Shown: piece after piece, positions 24,846-33,015 of the stretch
Numbering within the stretch: position 1 is the stretch's first letter
How the letters are laid out: every line of letters starts with the position of its first letter
Assembly (NCBI RefSeq): GCF_944384735.1
Contig: NZ_CALWUN010000009.1
Span: 1 to 47,088 of the forward strand
Origin: an uncultured Agathobaculum sp.
GTDB lineage: Bacteria > Bacillota > Clostridia > Oscillospirales > Butyricicoccaceae
Length of the DNA: 47,088 nt
Reading direction: 5' to 3'
Position numbers and translations under genes: made by a program
The notes under the pieces: model-generated
The model's database searches: none
What the model was told of the DNA's origin: nothing
Seen by the model: the letters and a program-made list of their open reading frames with translations, nothing else

Positions 24846-25940
24846 ATGACAGGTTCAATGTACGCTGCAATTGCGGGCCTGCAGACCCACATGCAGAAGA
24901 TGAATGTCATTGGCAATAACATCGCCAATGCCAATACCTATGGCTTTAAGCCGGGCGTTACGTCGTTCAGCGAGTCGATGTACACCTCAATCAGCAACAG
25001 TACCGAGGGCGGCACGCAATACGGCGGCACCAACGCTTCGCAGATCGGCTACGGCTCGCAGGTGGCCTCGATCGACCTGAATATGACCGGCGGCACCTAC
25101 GCGCCGACCGGCATCAACTCGCACCTGTATCTGGATGGTAACGGGTTCTTTATGGTTGGCCCGAAGCCGGACAAGACGATTGGTTATGTAGCAGATGCCA
25201 ATGATCTGACGCTTAAGCGTGTCGGCAATTTCTTCCTTGATTCGTATGGCTATCTGGTTGATAACAACGGCTACTGTGTCTACGGCTTTATGCCGCAAGG
25301 TAATGCAAACGGTACGATTCGCATGGATGGCGATAATGTCGTTTGGGATACTTGCCTGCGCCCGATCCGGATTCCGGTTATGTCGCCGGCAAGCGATGCC
25401 ACAAATGCAGATCTGAAAGAGGGCGGGGCGTTATATCCCGCAGTAGATGATGATAACCAATTGACGTATCCGGGTGATGTAGCTGGCGTGGATGTAGATG
25501 AAGAAAAGCGTGTCGACCTGCAAAGCGTAAACCTGAGTGTTGACCAGAACGGCGTAATCACGGCGGTTACGCAGGGGAATATTGCGGTTACCGTAGGTGT
25601 TATCCCGATTGGCAGCGTAGTAAACCCGAACGGCCTGACCAAGGAAAGCGATGGCTATTATAAGGCGGGCAACAATGCTGGTGATGTGGTGGTTGGTACC
25701 TGCGGCGGTGTGGTAGAAGGCTGGCTAAATAATGACGACGACGATCAAAATCCCGATCGGGTTGCATTGACTGGCGCCGGCACGACCTCGATCCTGTCCG
25801 GCGGTCTGGAATCCTCCAAGACCGACATCGCGACCGAGTTTGCCGACCTGATCACCACGCAGCGCGGCTTCCAGGCAAACACCAAGATCATCACGGTGAC
25901 CGATGAGATGCTGTCCGACCTGGTCAGCATGAAGCGCTGA
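24846..25940 (+). CDS. flgE: FlgE, flagellar hook protein
   Basis: A 364-residue hook subunit. The N-terminal helix is MYAAIAGLQTHMQKMNVIGN, then NIANANTYGFK, the classic FlgE/FlgG pattern. The C-terminal helix IATEFADLITTQRGFQANTK, then IITVTDEMLSDLVSMKR, is equally typical. Between them the D1 region gives way, at about 25130-25750, to a part with lower G+C and more A/T-ending codons than the ends; this covers the surface domain. AAGGAG is 11 bases before ATG. The hairpins at 24774-24816 and 25984-26008 bracket the gene. Confidence 0.95.
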   Translation: MTGSMYAAIAGLQTHMQKMNVIGNNIANANTYGFKPGVTSFSESMYTSISNSTEGGTQYGGTNASQIGYGSQVASIDLNMTGGTYAPTGINSHLYLDGNGFFMVGPKPDKTIGYVADANDLTLKRVGNFFLDSYGYLVDNNGYCVYGFMPQGNANGTIRMDGDNVVWDTCLRPIRIPVMSPASDATNADLKEGGALYPAVDDDNQLTYPGDVAGVDVDEEKRVDLQSVNLSVDQNGVITAVTQGNIAVTVGVIPIGSVVNPNGLTKESDGYYKAGNNAGDVVVGTCGGVVEGWLNNDDDDQNPDRVALTGAGTTSILSGGLESSKTDIATEFADLITTQRGFQANTKIITVTDEMLSDLVSMKR

Positions 25941-25983
25941 TAGCAGCGCAGTCCAAGCAATAGGCAGATAGAGAGGCGGGCGG

Positions 25984-26008
25984 CCGGGGGCGTGCCATGC
26001 GCCCCCGG
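25984..26008 (+). other. Strong hairpin after flgE
   Basis: CCGGGGGCG (25984-25992) pairs perfectly with CGCCCCCGG (26000-26008) around a seven-base loop. No T-run follows, so it probably does not end the operon but may protect the flgE message. Confidence 0.5.
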
Positions 26009-26048
26009 GCGGCCTGGTCAGAAAAGGGAATGGGAAAGGTGATATAAC

Positions 26049-26270
26049 ATGATTCGGTTAACAAAGCTGAACAGGGAAGTGTTTCTTCTCAACCATATGC
26101 AGATCGAAACGATTGAAATGATCCCGGAAACCAAGATCATTATGATGAATCATGACTATTATATCGTAAGGGAAACGCCGGAGGCGGTCGTCCGCCAGAT
26201 TGAAAACTATACCGCACGCGTGCGGGATATTTACCGAGAAATCACGATCTCCGACAAACGCGGGGACTGA
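26049..26270 (+). CDS. flbD: FlbD family flagellar protein
   Basis: A 73-residue protein starting MIRLTKLNREVFLLNHMQIE, the standard opening of the small FlbD family found after flgE in Firmicutes. The middle has IEMIPETKIIMMNHDYYIVR, also typical. There is no signal or membrane segment. In other species FlbD-like proteins (SwrD in Bacillus) raise motor torque through the stator, and motA and motB follow directly here, which fits. The name is shared with an unrelated Caulobacter regulator. Confidence 0.92.
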   Translation: MIRLTKLNREVFLLNHMQIETIEMIPETKIIMMNHDYYIVRETPEAVVRQIENYTARVRDIYREITISDKRGD

Positions 26271-26311
26271 AGATAGACGAAGTACATTAACAGACAGGAA
26301 GCGAGAATAAC

Positions 26312-27157
26312 ATGAAAATAAATCTAACATTTATTATTGGCATTCTCTTTGGCCTGGGCATGATCATATACGGTATTGTCATCGACGGTTCGCTGATCAA
26401 CCTGAATTTTACACAGGTGTTCCGCTTTGTGGATGCATCCAGTGTGCTGATCGTTATCGGCGGCACGTTGGCCACCATGATCGCGGGCAACCCGCCCCGT
26501 GCGCTGGTCAAGTTTCCCAAGCATCTGGGCATCATCCTGAACCAGAAGCGCTTTGACCCCAAGGCGATCATCGACGAAGTGGTTGAGCTGGCGCAGATCG
26601 CCCGTAAAAACGGTCTGCTGGCGCTGGAAGAGCGTGCAAACCAGATGGAGAACAACCCGTTCTTCCAAAAGAGCATCATGCTCATCGTCGATGGTAACGA
26701 CGCCGATAAGGTGCGCGAAATGCTGCAAAGCGATATCGACCAGCTGAGCACCCGCCACGACGACGTAGCTTCGATGTACGAAAAAGCCTCGTCCGCGGCG
26801 CCTGCCTTCGGTATGATCGGTACGCTGATCGGCCTGATCAACATGCTCAGCGGCATGGACGTGTCGAGCGGCAGCTCCTCCATCGGTAAGGATATGGGCG
26901 TTGCGCTGATCACGACGTTTTACGGCTGTATTCTGGCGCACTTGATCTTCAACCCGATCGCCAACAACCTGCGTACCCGCGACGAGGAAGAGTGCCTGTG
27001 CCTGCAGATCATTGTAGATGGCGTCATGTCCATCCAGTCCGGTGAAAACCCCAAGTTCATCCGTGAAAAGCTGGAAGGCTATCTGGAGCAGACGGCTACA
27101 AACGAAAAAGGCGGCAAGGGCGGCAAGCGTGGGAAAGCTGCGCAAAACGAGGAATGA
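26312..27157 (+). CDS. motA: MotA, flagellar stator protein
   Basis: A 281-residue stator subunit with four membrane segments: two near the N terminus (about 5-25 and 40-58) and two in the second half around APAFGMIGTLIGLINMLSGM and the stretch after GKDMGVALITTFYGCILAHL. The conserved Pro in APAFGMIGT and the cytoplasmic loop with charged residues that meet FliG are present. The C terminus is a Lys/Gly-rich tail (EKGGKGGKRGKAAQNEE), longer than average. motB follows after 17 bases, so the two halves of the ion channel are made together. Confidence 0.96.
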   Translation: MKINLTFIIGILFGLGMIIYGIVIDGSLINLNFTQVFRFVDASSVLIVIGGTLATMIAGNPPRALVKFPKHLGIILNQKRFDPKAIIDEVVELAQIARKNGLLALEERANQMENNPFFQKSIMLIVDGNDADKVREMLQSDIDQLSTRHDDVASMYEKASSAAPAFGMIGTLIGLINMLSGMDVSSGSSSIGKDMGVALITTFYGCILAHLIFNPIANNLRTRDEEECLCLQIIVDGVMSIQSGENPKFIREKLEGYLEQTATNEKGGKGGKRGKAAQNEE

Positions 27158-27174
27158 CGGAAAAGGGGTAGGCC

Positions 27175-27942
27175 ATGAAACGGGTAAAAAAAGGCGGCGG
27201 CGGCGCCAGCTGGATGGATACATACGGCGATATGGTCACGCTGCTCCTCTGCTTCTTCGTTCTGTTGTATAGTATGTCGACCATCAACGAGACCAAGTGG
27301 GCGATGATCGTACAGAGCTTCCAGCGTGATACCACGTCGGAAACCATGGGTACGCCCGGAAAGGGCACCGGTCTGGAAGACGATACGAGCGACGAGCTGA
27401 CGCAGGAGGATGTTTCGGCGGCGCTCGACCAGATCGCCATGGCGCTCAACGATTACAGCGACCGGAACAACCTGCAGCAGCAGATGTCCATCACACAAGG
27501 CGCGGACTATGTTTTTATCACCTTCCAGAATGCCGTGTTCTTTGGCGGGGACAGCTGGGAGCTGCTCGACAGCGGCAAGCACATGCTGGACCAGGTGGCC
27601 GCAGCGATCGCGCCGCAGAGCGGCCTGATCGATGAGCTGCGTGTCATGGGCCACACCTCGCAGGGCGACCCGAACAAGGCGAATGACCCGACGGTAGACC
27701 GGTTCCTTGCCTCCAACCGTGCGGCAACGGTCACGGTATACCTGCAGGAGAAAAATGTGATTGACCCGGATAAACTGGTCAGCGTGGGTTACGGCCAGTG
27801 GCGCCCGATCGCCGGGTTTGACACCGATGCGGAACGGGCGCAGAACCGCCGGGTGGAGCTGTTGATTACCGGACTCAATCCGGACAGTGCGGAAACCAGT
27901 GTGGAGAAATACTTTACGATCCGTGAGGGCGGAGCCGAGTAG
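27175..27942 (+). CDS. motB: MotB, flagellar stator protein
   Basis: A 255-residue stator subunit. Basic start, then one membrane helix in which WMDTYGDMVTLLLCFFVLLY carries the ion-binding Asp19. The C-terminal OmpA-like peptidoglycan-binding domain has LRVMGHTSQGD and the end motif AQNRRVELLITGL. The CFFVLLYSMS stretch looks a little like that of sodium-driven PomB, but this alone cannot tell H+ from Na+ coupling. fliM follows after 27 bases; the fliL gene usually found here is absent. Confidence 0.95.
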   Translation: MKRVKKGGGGASWMDTYGDMVTLLLCFFVLLYSMSTINETKWAMIVQSFQRDTTSETMGTPGKGTGLEDDTSDELTQEDVSAALDQIAMALNDYSDRNNLQQQMSITQGADYVFITFQNAVFFGGDSWELLDSGKHMLDQVAAAIAPQSGLIDELRVMGHTSQGDPNKANDPTVDRFLASNRAATVTVYLQEKNVIDPDKLVSVGYGQWRPIAGFDTDAERAQNRRVELLITGLNPDSAETSVEKYFTIREGGAE

Positions 27943-27969
27943 AGTTAAAAAATAAAAGGATTTGTTATA

Positions 27970-29001
27970 ATGTCTGAAGTTTTATCACAAAGCCAAATCG
28001 ATGCCCTGCTTGCCGCTGCACGGAATGGTGACATGGACATGGGGACGGCTGAGAAAGATAAATCCGAGGAAAAGCGTTACCCCAAGTACGATTTCTATAG
28101 CCCGAAAAAGTTTACGCGCGACCGTCTGAAGATGATCAGCAGCGTATTTGAGAGCTATGTGCGGATATTATCTTCCCGGCTGAACGCCATGCTGCACATG
28201 TCCTGTGAGTTGGAAGTGGATTCGGTGGAGGAACAGCGGTATTTTGAGTTTTCCAATGCGTTGTCGGAGCGGGATGTGCTGACTTTGGCCGAGGATTCCT
28301 TTGACGATGCGGTGGAAAAGGAGCCGATATTGTTCCATGTGACGACCGGCATCATGCTCAGCATGCTCGACAGGATGCTGGGCGGCGACGGCGACGTGGA
28401 AAGCGAGATCAACTCGGATTATCAGTATACAGACATTGAGCTTCGCCTGTATACGGATTTTATGGCCAGTATGGTCGACAGCCTTTCCAACGCATGGAAG
28501 AATTACATCGATATCAATTTCAAATACCAGCGGGTTGAGGTAAACCCAACGCTGGTGCAGCTGATCGGACTGGAAGAAGCGGTTGTTATCGTGGGTATCA
28601 CCATCCGGACACCCGTCAGCGGGGGGAGGTTCAGCATCGTGCTTCCGGGGACGATGCTCAGCGACGTGTTCGGCCTGATGAACCGGGAAACGGCCAGCGT
28701 GCGGCAGGCCAGCCAGCGAGACAGCGAAGAAATCATGGATTTCCTGCGCGTATCCGACTTGGAAATTACGGCAGAATTTCAACATACAACCCTGCGTCTG
28801 GAAGACGTCTACCATTTGCACGTGGGCGATGTGATCTTCCTGGACCAGCCAAAGGACTCCAATATCTACCTGAATATCGGGGGCAAGCGCTGGTTCGACG
28901 GCAAATTGGGTGTATTCCAGAAGAACAAGGCGGTCCGGATAGACAAAACATATGTGCTGTCCGAGATGGAACATACGCAGGATGAAGGAGAGAGGCAGTA
29001 A
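27970..29001 (+). CDS. fliM: FliM, flagellar motor switch protein
   Basis: A 343-residue switch protein. Residues 5-14 are LSQSQIDALL, the N-terminal CheY-P-binding peptide. The CheC-like middle domain follows (YDFYSPKKFTRDRLKMISSV near its start; TGIMLSMLDRMLGGDG) and the SpoA/FliN-like C-terminal domain includes LEDVYHLHVGDVIFLDQP. FliM binds CheY-P and changes the direction of rotation. It starts 27 bases after motB and its stop is only two bases before the fliY start, so the two are tightly coupled. Confidence 0.96.
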   Translation: MSEVLSQSQIDALLAAARNGDMDMGTAEKDKSEEKRYPKYDFYSPKKFTRDRLKMISSVFESYVRILSSRLNAMLHMSCELEVDSVEEQRYFEFSNALSERDVLTLAEDSFDDAVEKEPILFHVTTGIMLSMLDRMLGGDGDVESEINSDYQYTDIELRLYTDFMASMVDSLSNAWKNYIDINFKYQRVEVNPTLVQLIGLEEAVVIVGITIRTPVSGGRFSIVLPGTMLSDVFGLMNRETASVRQASQRDSEEIMDFLRVSDLEITAEFQHTTLRLEDVYHLHVGDVIFLDQPKDSNIYLNIGGKRWFDGKLGVFQKNKAVRIDKTYVLSEMEHTQDEGERQ

Positions 29002-29003
29002 GA

Positions 29004-30431
29004 ATGGGATCGAGTTTATTCAGTCCAATGGCAATGGATGCGATTGGGGAAATCTTTAATATCAGTCTGGGCTCCTCTGCAACCGCAGTTTCCAACATGC
29101 TTGCGCGGCGCGTGGATATCACTACGCCGACGGTCAGCGTTGTTTCCGCCAAGGATTTCACGCTGGGAGACCTGCAGCCGGCCATCGGCGTTAAGATTGA
29201 CTATGTGGCCGGCCTGAGCGGCAGCAATATCATGCTGCTCAAGAGAAGCGACGTCCGCGCGATCGTGGATATCCTGATGGGGTCGACGACCAAGGACGAG
29301 GACTTCGAGATCAATGAGCTCAACATGAGCGCGATCTGCGAGGTTATGAACCAGATGATGGGCGCGGCCTCGACCGCGATGTCGGATTTCCTCAGCCGCA
29401 TGGTCAACATCTCGACGCCGCAGGCGTTTGAGATCAGCAGCTTGCAGGAGTTTGTCGACGAGTATTTCCCGGCCAACGGCACATTGGTGGTCGTCCGGTT
29501 CAAATTCAGCATTGAGGACGCGGTCGAAAGCGAGTTCATGAGCGCGCTGAGCACCGACCTTGCACGCGACCTGCTGCAGGGCTTCGGTATCGGCGGCGCG
29601 GATGTCGGACTGGGGGACGACCAGCAGGAGGAGGCGCCCGCCCCCGAGCCGGAACCGGCCAAGGACAGCGGCGCTGCGCTCAGCCAGGAAGAGATCGAAA
29701 AGCTGATGGCGCAGAACTTCGCTGCCGAACAGCAGGCAGCGCCCGCCCCCGGACCCGAACCGGCCAAGGACAGCGGTGCTGCGCTCAGTCAGGAAGAGAT
29801 CGAAAAGCTGATGGCGCAGAGCATGCCGGCGGCGCAGCCCACCCCGACCGCAGCGCCTGCGCAGCCCGCCCCGGCACAACCTGCACCGGCGCAGCAGCCG
29901 CAGGCCGCGGCGCCACAAATGCCGCAGCAGGCACCGCCGATGCAGCAAGGCATGCCGCCTATGCAGGGCATGCCGCAGATGCCGCAGGATATGCAACAGG
30001 CTTACGCCGGTATGCCGTATCCGTATGGCATGCAGATGCCGTATCCGCCGATGTACTATATGCCGCCGCAGCAGCCGGCCGCGGCGCCCGCCCCGGCGGA
30101 GCCTAAGACGATCAAGACCAGCAAGCCGGCAATGCCCAAGTTTGAGGAAAAGGCGGCAAGCCTGAACGAGGAGCAGGAGGGCAACCTTGACCTGCTGATG
30201 TCCGTACCGGTCGATGTGGCGGTCGAAATCGGCCGCACCCGCCGCCGCGTAAAGGATATCCTCAACTACACCAAGGGTTCGCTGGTCGTGCTCGACCGTC
30301 TGGCAGGCGACCGCGCTGACCTGTACGTCAACGGTAAGTGCATCGCCAAGGGCGATATTGTCGTGGTGGATGACAACTTCGGCCTGCGCATTGCGGAGAT
30401 TGTCGAGCCGCTTGCGCTGGAAGACCTCTAA
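29004..30431 (+). CDS. fliY: FliY, motor switch protein and CheY-P phosphatase
   Basis: A 475-residue FliY: a CheC-like phosphatase domain (1-200), a long Pro/Ala/Gln/Met-rich linker (205-385) and a C-terminal FliN/SpoA domain (395-470, MSVPVDVAVEIGRTRRRVKD). Both phosphatase signatures are whole: DAIGEIFN (Asp12, Glu16, Asn19) and SAICEVMN (Ser109, Glu113, Asn116). Unlike Bacillus FliY it lacks an N-terminal CheY-binding peptide and starts straight into the CheC fold. Instead LSQEEIEKLMAQ occurs twice in the linker (226-237 and 261-272), in 35-residue-spaced repeats. It therefore docks CheY-P differently or with higher avidity. It lies between fliM and cheY. Confidence 0.95.
   Translation: MGSSLFSPMAMDAIGEIFNISLGSSATAVSNMLARRVDITTPTVSVVSAKDFTLGDLQPAIGVKIDYVAGLSGSNIMLLKRSDVRAIVDILMGSTTKDEDFEINELNMSAICEVMNQMMGAASTAMSDFLSRMVNISTPQAFEISSLQEFVDEYFPANGTLVVVRFKFSIEDAVESEFMSALSTDLARDLLQGFGIGGADVGLGDDQQEEAPAPEPEPAKDSGAALSQEEIEKLMAQNFAAEQQAAPAPGPEPAKDSGAALSQEEIEKLMAQSMPAAQPTPTAAPAQPAPAQPAPAQQPQAAAPQMPQQAPPMQQGMPPMQGMPQMPQDMQQAYAGMPYPYGMQMPYPPMYYMPPQQPAAAPAPAEPKTIKTSKPAMPKFEEKAASLNEEQEGNLDLLMSVPVDVAVEIGRTRRRVKDILNYTKGSLVVLDRLAGDRADLYVNGKCIAKGDIVVVDDNFGLRIAEIVEPLALEDL
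29634..29819 (+). repeat. Tandem repeat in the fliY linker
   Basis: Two direct copies with a period of 105 bases: about 29634-29714 and 29739-29819. The 63 bases from 29652 and 29757 differ only at two silent positions (GGC/GGT, AGC/AGT). Each copy encodes EPAKDSGAALSQEEIEKLMA plus a final Gln. The near identity at DNA level points to a recent duplication or to ongoing correction between copies. Confidence 0.9.
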
Positions 30432-30487
30432 ATCACAGTAAACAATAATATTTGAAATATTTTGAAATGGAAAAGGATGGTAAAACA

Positions 30488-30853
30488 ATGGCTAAGATTT
30501 TATTGGTAGATGATGCGGCGTTCATGCGAATGATGGTCAAGAACACCCTGAACGAAAACGGCTACACGGATACATACGAAGCCAGCGACGGTGCGGAAGC
30601 GGTCAACAAGTATGCCGAGCTGCAGCCTGACCTGGTCATCATGGACATCACCATGCCGAACATGGACGGTCTGGAAGCGCTCAAGGCGATCCGCAAGGCC
30701 GACCCGAGCGCTTCGGTGGTCATGTGTTCCGCGATGGGTCAGGAAGCCATGGTTATCGAAGCGATCAAGTCGGGCGCGAAGGACTTTATCGTCAAGCCCT
30801 TTAAGCCGGACCGTATCATCAAGACCGTCAGCTCGATCGTCGGCGCACCGTAA
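30488..30853 (+). CDS. cheY: CheY, chemotaxis response regulator
   Basis: A 121-residue receiver protein starting at ATG 30488, with an AAAAGGATGG site before it; an in-frame ATG at 30452 has no ribosome site. Asp8-Asp9, phospho-acceptor Asp53 in VIMDITMPNMDG, Ser81 and Lys103 in VKPF complete the active site. Its place between fliY and fliO is the normal one for the motor CheY in Firmicutes, so this is the likely switch ligand, whereas the CheY-like gene at 7621 may have another role. Confidence 0.95.
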   Translation: MAKILLVDDAAFMRMMVKNTLNENGYTDTYEASDGAEAVNKYAELQPDLVIMDITMPNMDGLEALKAIRKADPSASVVMCSAMGQEAMVIEAIKSGAKDFIVKPFKPDRIIKTVSSIVGAP

Positions 30854-30856
30854 GCA

Positions 30857-31237
30857 ATGGAATGGGTGCTTCCACTGCTCGGCATGGTGCTGAGTGTCGC
30901 GGTCATCCTCTACCTGGCCTACTGGTTCACGCGGCGCGTGGCCATGGGGAGCGGGGCAGGGGTCGGCGCGGCAGGCAACAACATCCGGGTCTATGACCGG
31001 CTGGCACTGGGGCAGAATAAATCACTGGTGATCGTGCGTGTCGGCGTGCGGTGGCTGGTGCTTGGCGTGGCGGACCAGCAGATCACGCTCGTGACCGAGC
31101 TGTCTGAGGAGGAGTCGCGCATCTGGCGCCAGACCAGACGGAACGGCGAACAGGCGGCGCCCCCCCGCTTTGCGGATATTCTTTCGGATGCCCTGCGCGG
31201 CAAACGGCATGACAGGCAGCAGGGGGGGGACGAGTAA
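30857..31237 (+). CDS. fliO: FliO, flagellar export-gate assembly protein
   Basis: A 126-residue protein with a single N-terminal membrane helix (about 5-25, LPLLGMVLSVAVILYLAYWF). A small cytoplasmic part follows with the FliO pattern RVYDRLALGQNKSLVIVRVG, then WLVLGVADQQITLV. FliO helps FliP form the export pore. Its C terminus is basic and unstructured. It starts three bases after cheY and its stop abuts the fliP start, so it is clearly part of the operon; sequence conservation in the family is low. Confidence 0.87.
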   Translation: MEWVLPLLGMVLSVAVILYLAYWFTRRVAMGSGAGVGAAGNNIRVYDRLALGQNKSLVIVRVGVRWLVLGVADQQITLVTELSEEESRIWRQTRRNGEQAAPPRFADILSDALRGKRHDRQQGGDE

Positions 31238-31903
31238 ATGACGGAAGGCTTGATCAATGTAAACGGCGACAGCGTGCAAACGCTGGAGATCCTGTTCCTG
31301 ACGACGGTCATTACCCTGCTGCCGTCCATTCTCGTGATGATGACGTCGTTTTCGCGCATCATCATTTCGCTCTCCTTTTTGCGCACCGCGATGGGTACGC
31401 AGCAGAACCCGCCCAATATGGTTCTGATCGGCATTGCGTTGTTTTTGACGCTGTTCATCATGAACCCGGTGCTGACGCAGATCCAGCAGGAGGCGTACGA
31501 GCCGTATACCCGGCAGGAGATCACGCAGGAGGAGGCGCTCGAACGGGCGCAGGTGCCGATCAAGGAATTTATGCTGCGCAATACCGAGGGCTCTTCGCTG
31601 ACGCTGTTCTGCGACCTTGCGGGCGTGGACGAGCCGGCCGACGATGCCGCGGCAATGGCGCTGCCGCTGCGCGTGGTCATCCCGTCCTACATGACAAGCG
31701 AGCTCAAAGCAGCGTTCCAGATCGGGTTTTTCCTGTATATCCCTTTCATGCTGATCGATATCGTGGTTTCATCCACCCTGATGAGCATGGGCATGATCAT
31801 GCTGCCGCCAGCAATGATTTCCATGCCGTTCAAGCTTTTGCTGTTTATCACGGTAGACGGTTGGCAGCTGCTGTTTTCAACGCTGGCACAGGGCTTCCGG
31901 TAG
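31238..31903 (+). CDS. fliP: FliP, flagellar export-gate protein
   Basis: A 221-residue membrane protein forming the core of the export pore. The family signatures are seen: SILVMMTSFSRIIISLSFLR, then GTQQNPPNMVLIGIALFLT and, near the end, STLMSMGMIMLPPAMISMPF. It is on the short side because it lacks the cleaved signal peptide of enterobacterial FliP. ATG immediately follows the fliO stop codon; a G-rich stretch (31210-31219) serves as the ribosome site. fliQ and fliR follow in canonical order. Confidence 0.95.
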   Translation: MTEGLINVNGDSVQTLEILFLTTVITLLPSILVMMTSFSRIIISLSFLRTAMGTQQNPPNMVLIGIALFLTLFIMNPVLTQIQQEAYEPYTRQEITQEEALERAQVPIKEFMLRNTEGSSLTLFCDLAGVDEPADDAAAMALPLRVVIPSYMTSELKAAFQIGFFLYIPFMLIDIVVSSTLMSMGMIMLPPAMISMPFKLLLFITVDGWQLLFSTLAQGFR

Positions 31904-31924
31904 CCGCATAGGGGAGGTTAAGCC

Positions 31925-32185
31925 TTGGATCAGAATCAGATTATCGATATCCTGCGCGAGGGGATCTGGGTGGCGCTCAAAATCAGCGGGCCGATGCTGG
32001 TGCTCAGTATGGCGGTCGGCGTGCTGGTGGCAATTTTTCAGGCGGCGACGCAGATCCATGAGCAGACGTTGTCGTTTATTCCAAAATTGCTGTTGATCGT
32101 CGCATTTTTCCTGTTGGCAGGCAGTTGGATGCTTTCGAGCATGCAGGATTTTACCAGAATGATATTCACCCAGATGTTAGGCTGA
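31925..32185 (+). CDS. fliQ: FliQ, flagellar export-gate protein
   Basis: An 86-residue protein with two membrane helices (about 14-38 and 53-75). The stretch GPMLVLSMAVGVLVAIFQAA followed by TQIHEQTLSFIPK is the FliQ signature. FliQ packs around FliP and FliR in the export gate. It starts at TTG 31925 with GGGGAGG upstream, and fliR begins 22 bases after it. Confidence 0.95.
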   Translation: MDQNQIIDILREGIWVALKISGPMLVLSMAVGVLVAIFQAATQIHEQTLSFIPKLLLIVAFFLLAGSWMLSSMQDFTRMIFTQMLG

Positions 32186-32207
32186 TCAGGAGGGGACGGC
32201 GGGCAGG

Positions 32208-32984
32208 ATGATTGATTATGCACAGCTGACGCTGTTCCTGTATATCCTGATGCGCATGACAGGGTTTGTGGTGTTCAACCCGCTGTTGGGCGGGCGTTCC
32301 GGCATCCCGTCCCTGATCAAGGCGGGCATGACCATGGTGCTGGCGGTGGCGGTCTTTTCCCTGACCGACCCGGCACAGCCCGCGGTGCCGGCGACGGTGG
32401 TGGAATTTGCCGTCCGGGCGCTGCTCGAGCTGGCACTGGGGTATCTGGTCGCCGTGCTGGTCCACTTCTTTTTTTATGTGGTTTTGCAGGCGGGTCAGAT
32501 GATCGACGCCCAGATGGGCATGAATATGTCGGAAACCTACGACCCGGCGATGGGCACCAACGTATCGCTGACGGGCAACCTGCTCAATATCATGATGGTG
32601 CTGATCTTTTTCACCGCGGGCGGGCATATCACGCTGCTGCGCATCCTGCTCGGCTCCGGGCAGGTCATCCCATTCGGGACGGTGTCCTTGGGGACGTCGG
32701 CTGCGACGTATATGCTGGAAATGTTCGCTTCCTGTGCGGTGCTGGCGATGAAGCTGTGTATGCCGATTTTGGCGGCCGAGCTGCTCGGCCAGCTGGGTAT
32801 GGGTATCCTGATGAAAGTCATCCCGCAGATCAATGTATTTGCGATCAATTTTGAGTTAAAGATTATTTTGGGCATGGCGATGGTGCTGCTGCTCCTGCCG
32901 CTGATGGGGGAGTTCGCGCTGGGTCTGGAAAAGCAGATGCTGGTTGCGATCGAGCAGTCGATGAAAGTGGTCGCCGGGGCCTGA
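32208..32984 (+). CDS. fliR: FliR, flagellar export-gate protein
   Basis: A 258-residue protein with about six membrane segments and the FliR pattern: RMTGFVVFNPLLGGRSGIPS near the start, DAQMGMNMSETYDPAMGTNV in the middle and the closing region with EKQMLVAIEQSMKVVAGA. The length is normal. It completes the FliP-FliQ-FliR pore. AGGAGGGG lies before the ATG; flhB follows after 31 bases and is not fused to it, unlike in some clostridia. Confidence 0.95.
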   Translation: MIDYAQLTLFLYILMRMTGFVVFNPLLGGRSGIPSLIKAGMTMVLAVAVFSLTDPAQPAVPATVVEFAVRALLELALGYLVAVLVHFFFYVVLQAGQMIDAQMGMNMSETYDPAMGTNVSLTGNLLNIMMVLIFFTAGGHITLLRILLGSGQVIPFGTVSLGTSAATYMLEMFASCAVLAMKLCMPILAAELLGQLGMGILMKVIPQINVFAINFELKIILGMAMVLLLLPLMGEFALGLEKQMLVAIEQSMKVVAGA

Positions 32985-33015
32985 AAGCGGGCGTTACAAA
33001 GGGGGGAAAGGTACC

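Noticed and set aside
30452-30487. A longer CheY with 12 extra residues
   Set aside because: The ribosome site stands just before ATG 30488, and the receiver fold starts with AKILLVDD at once.
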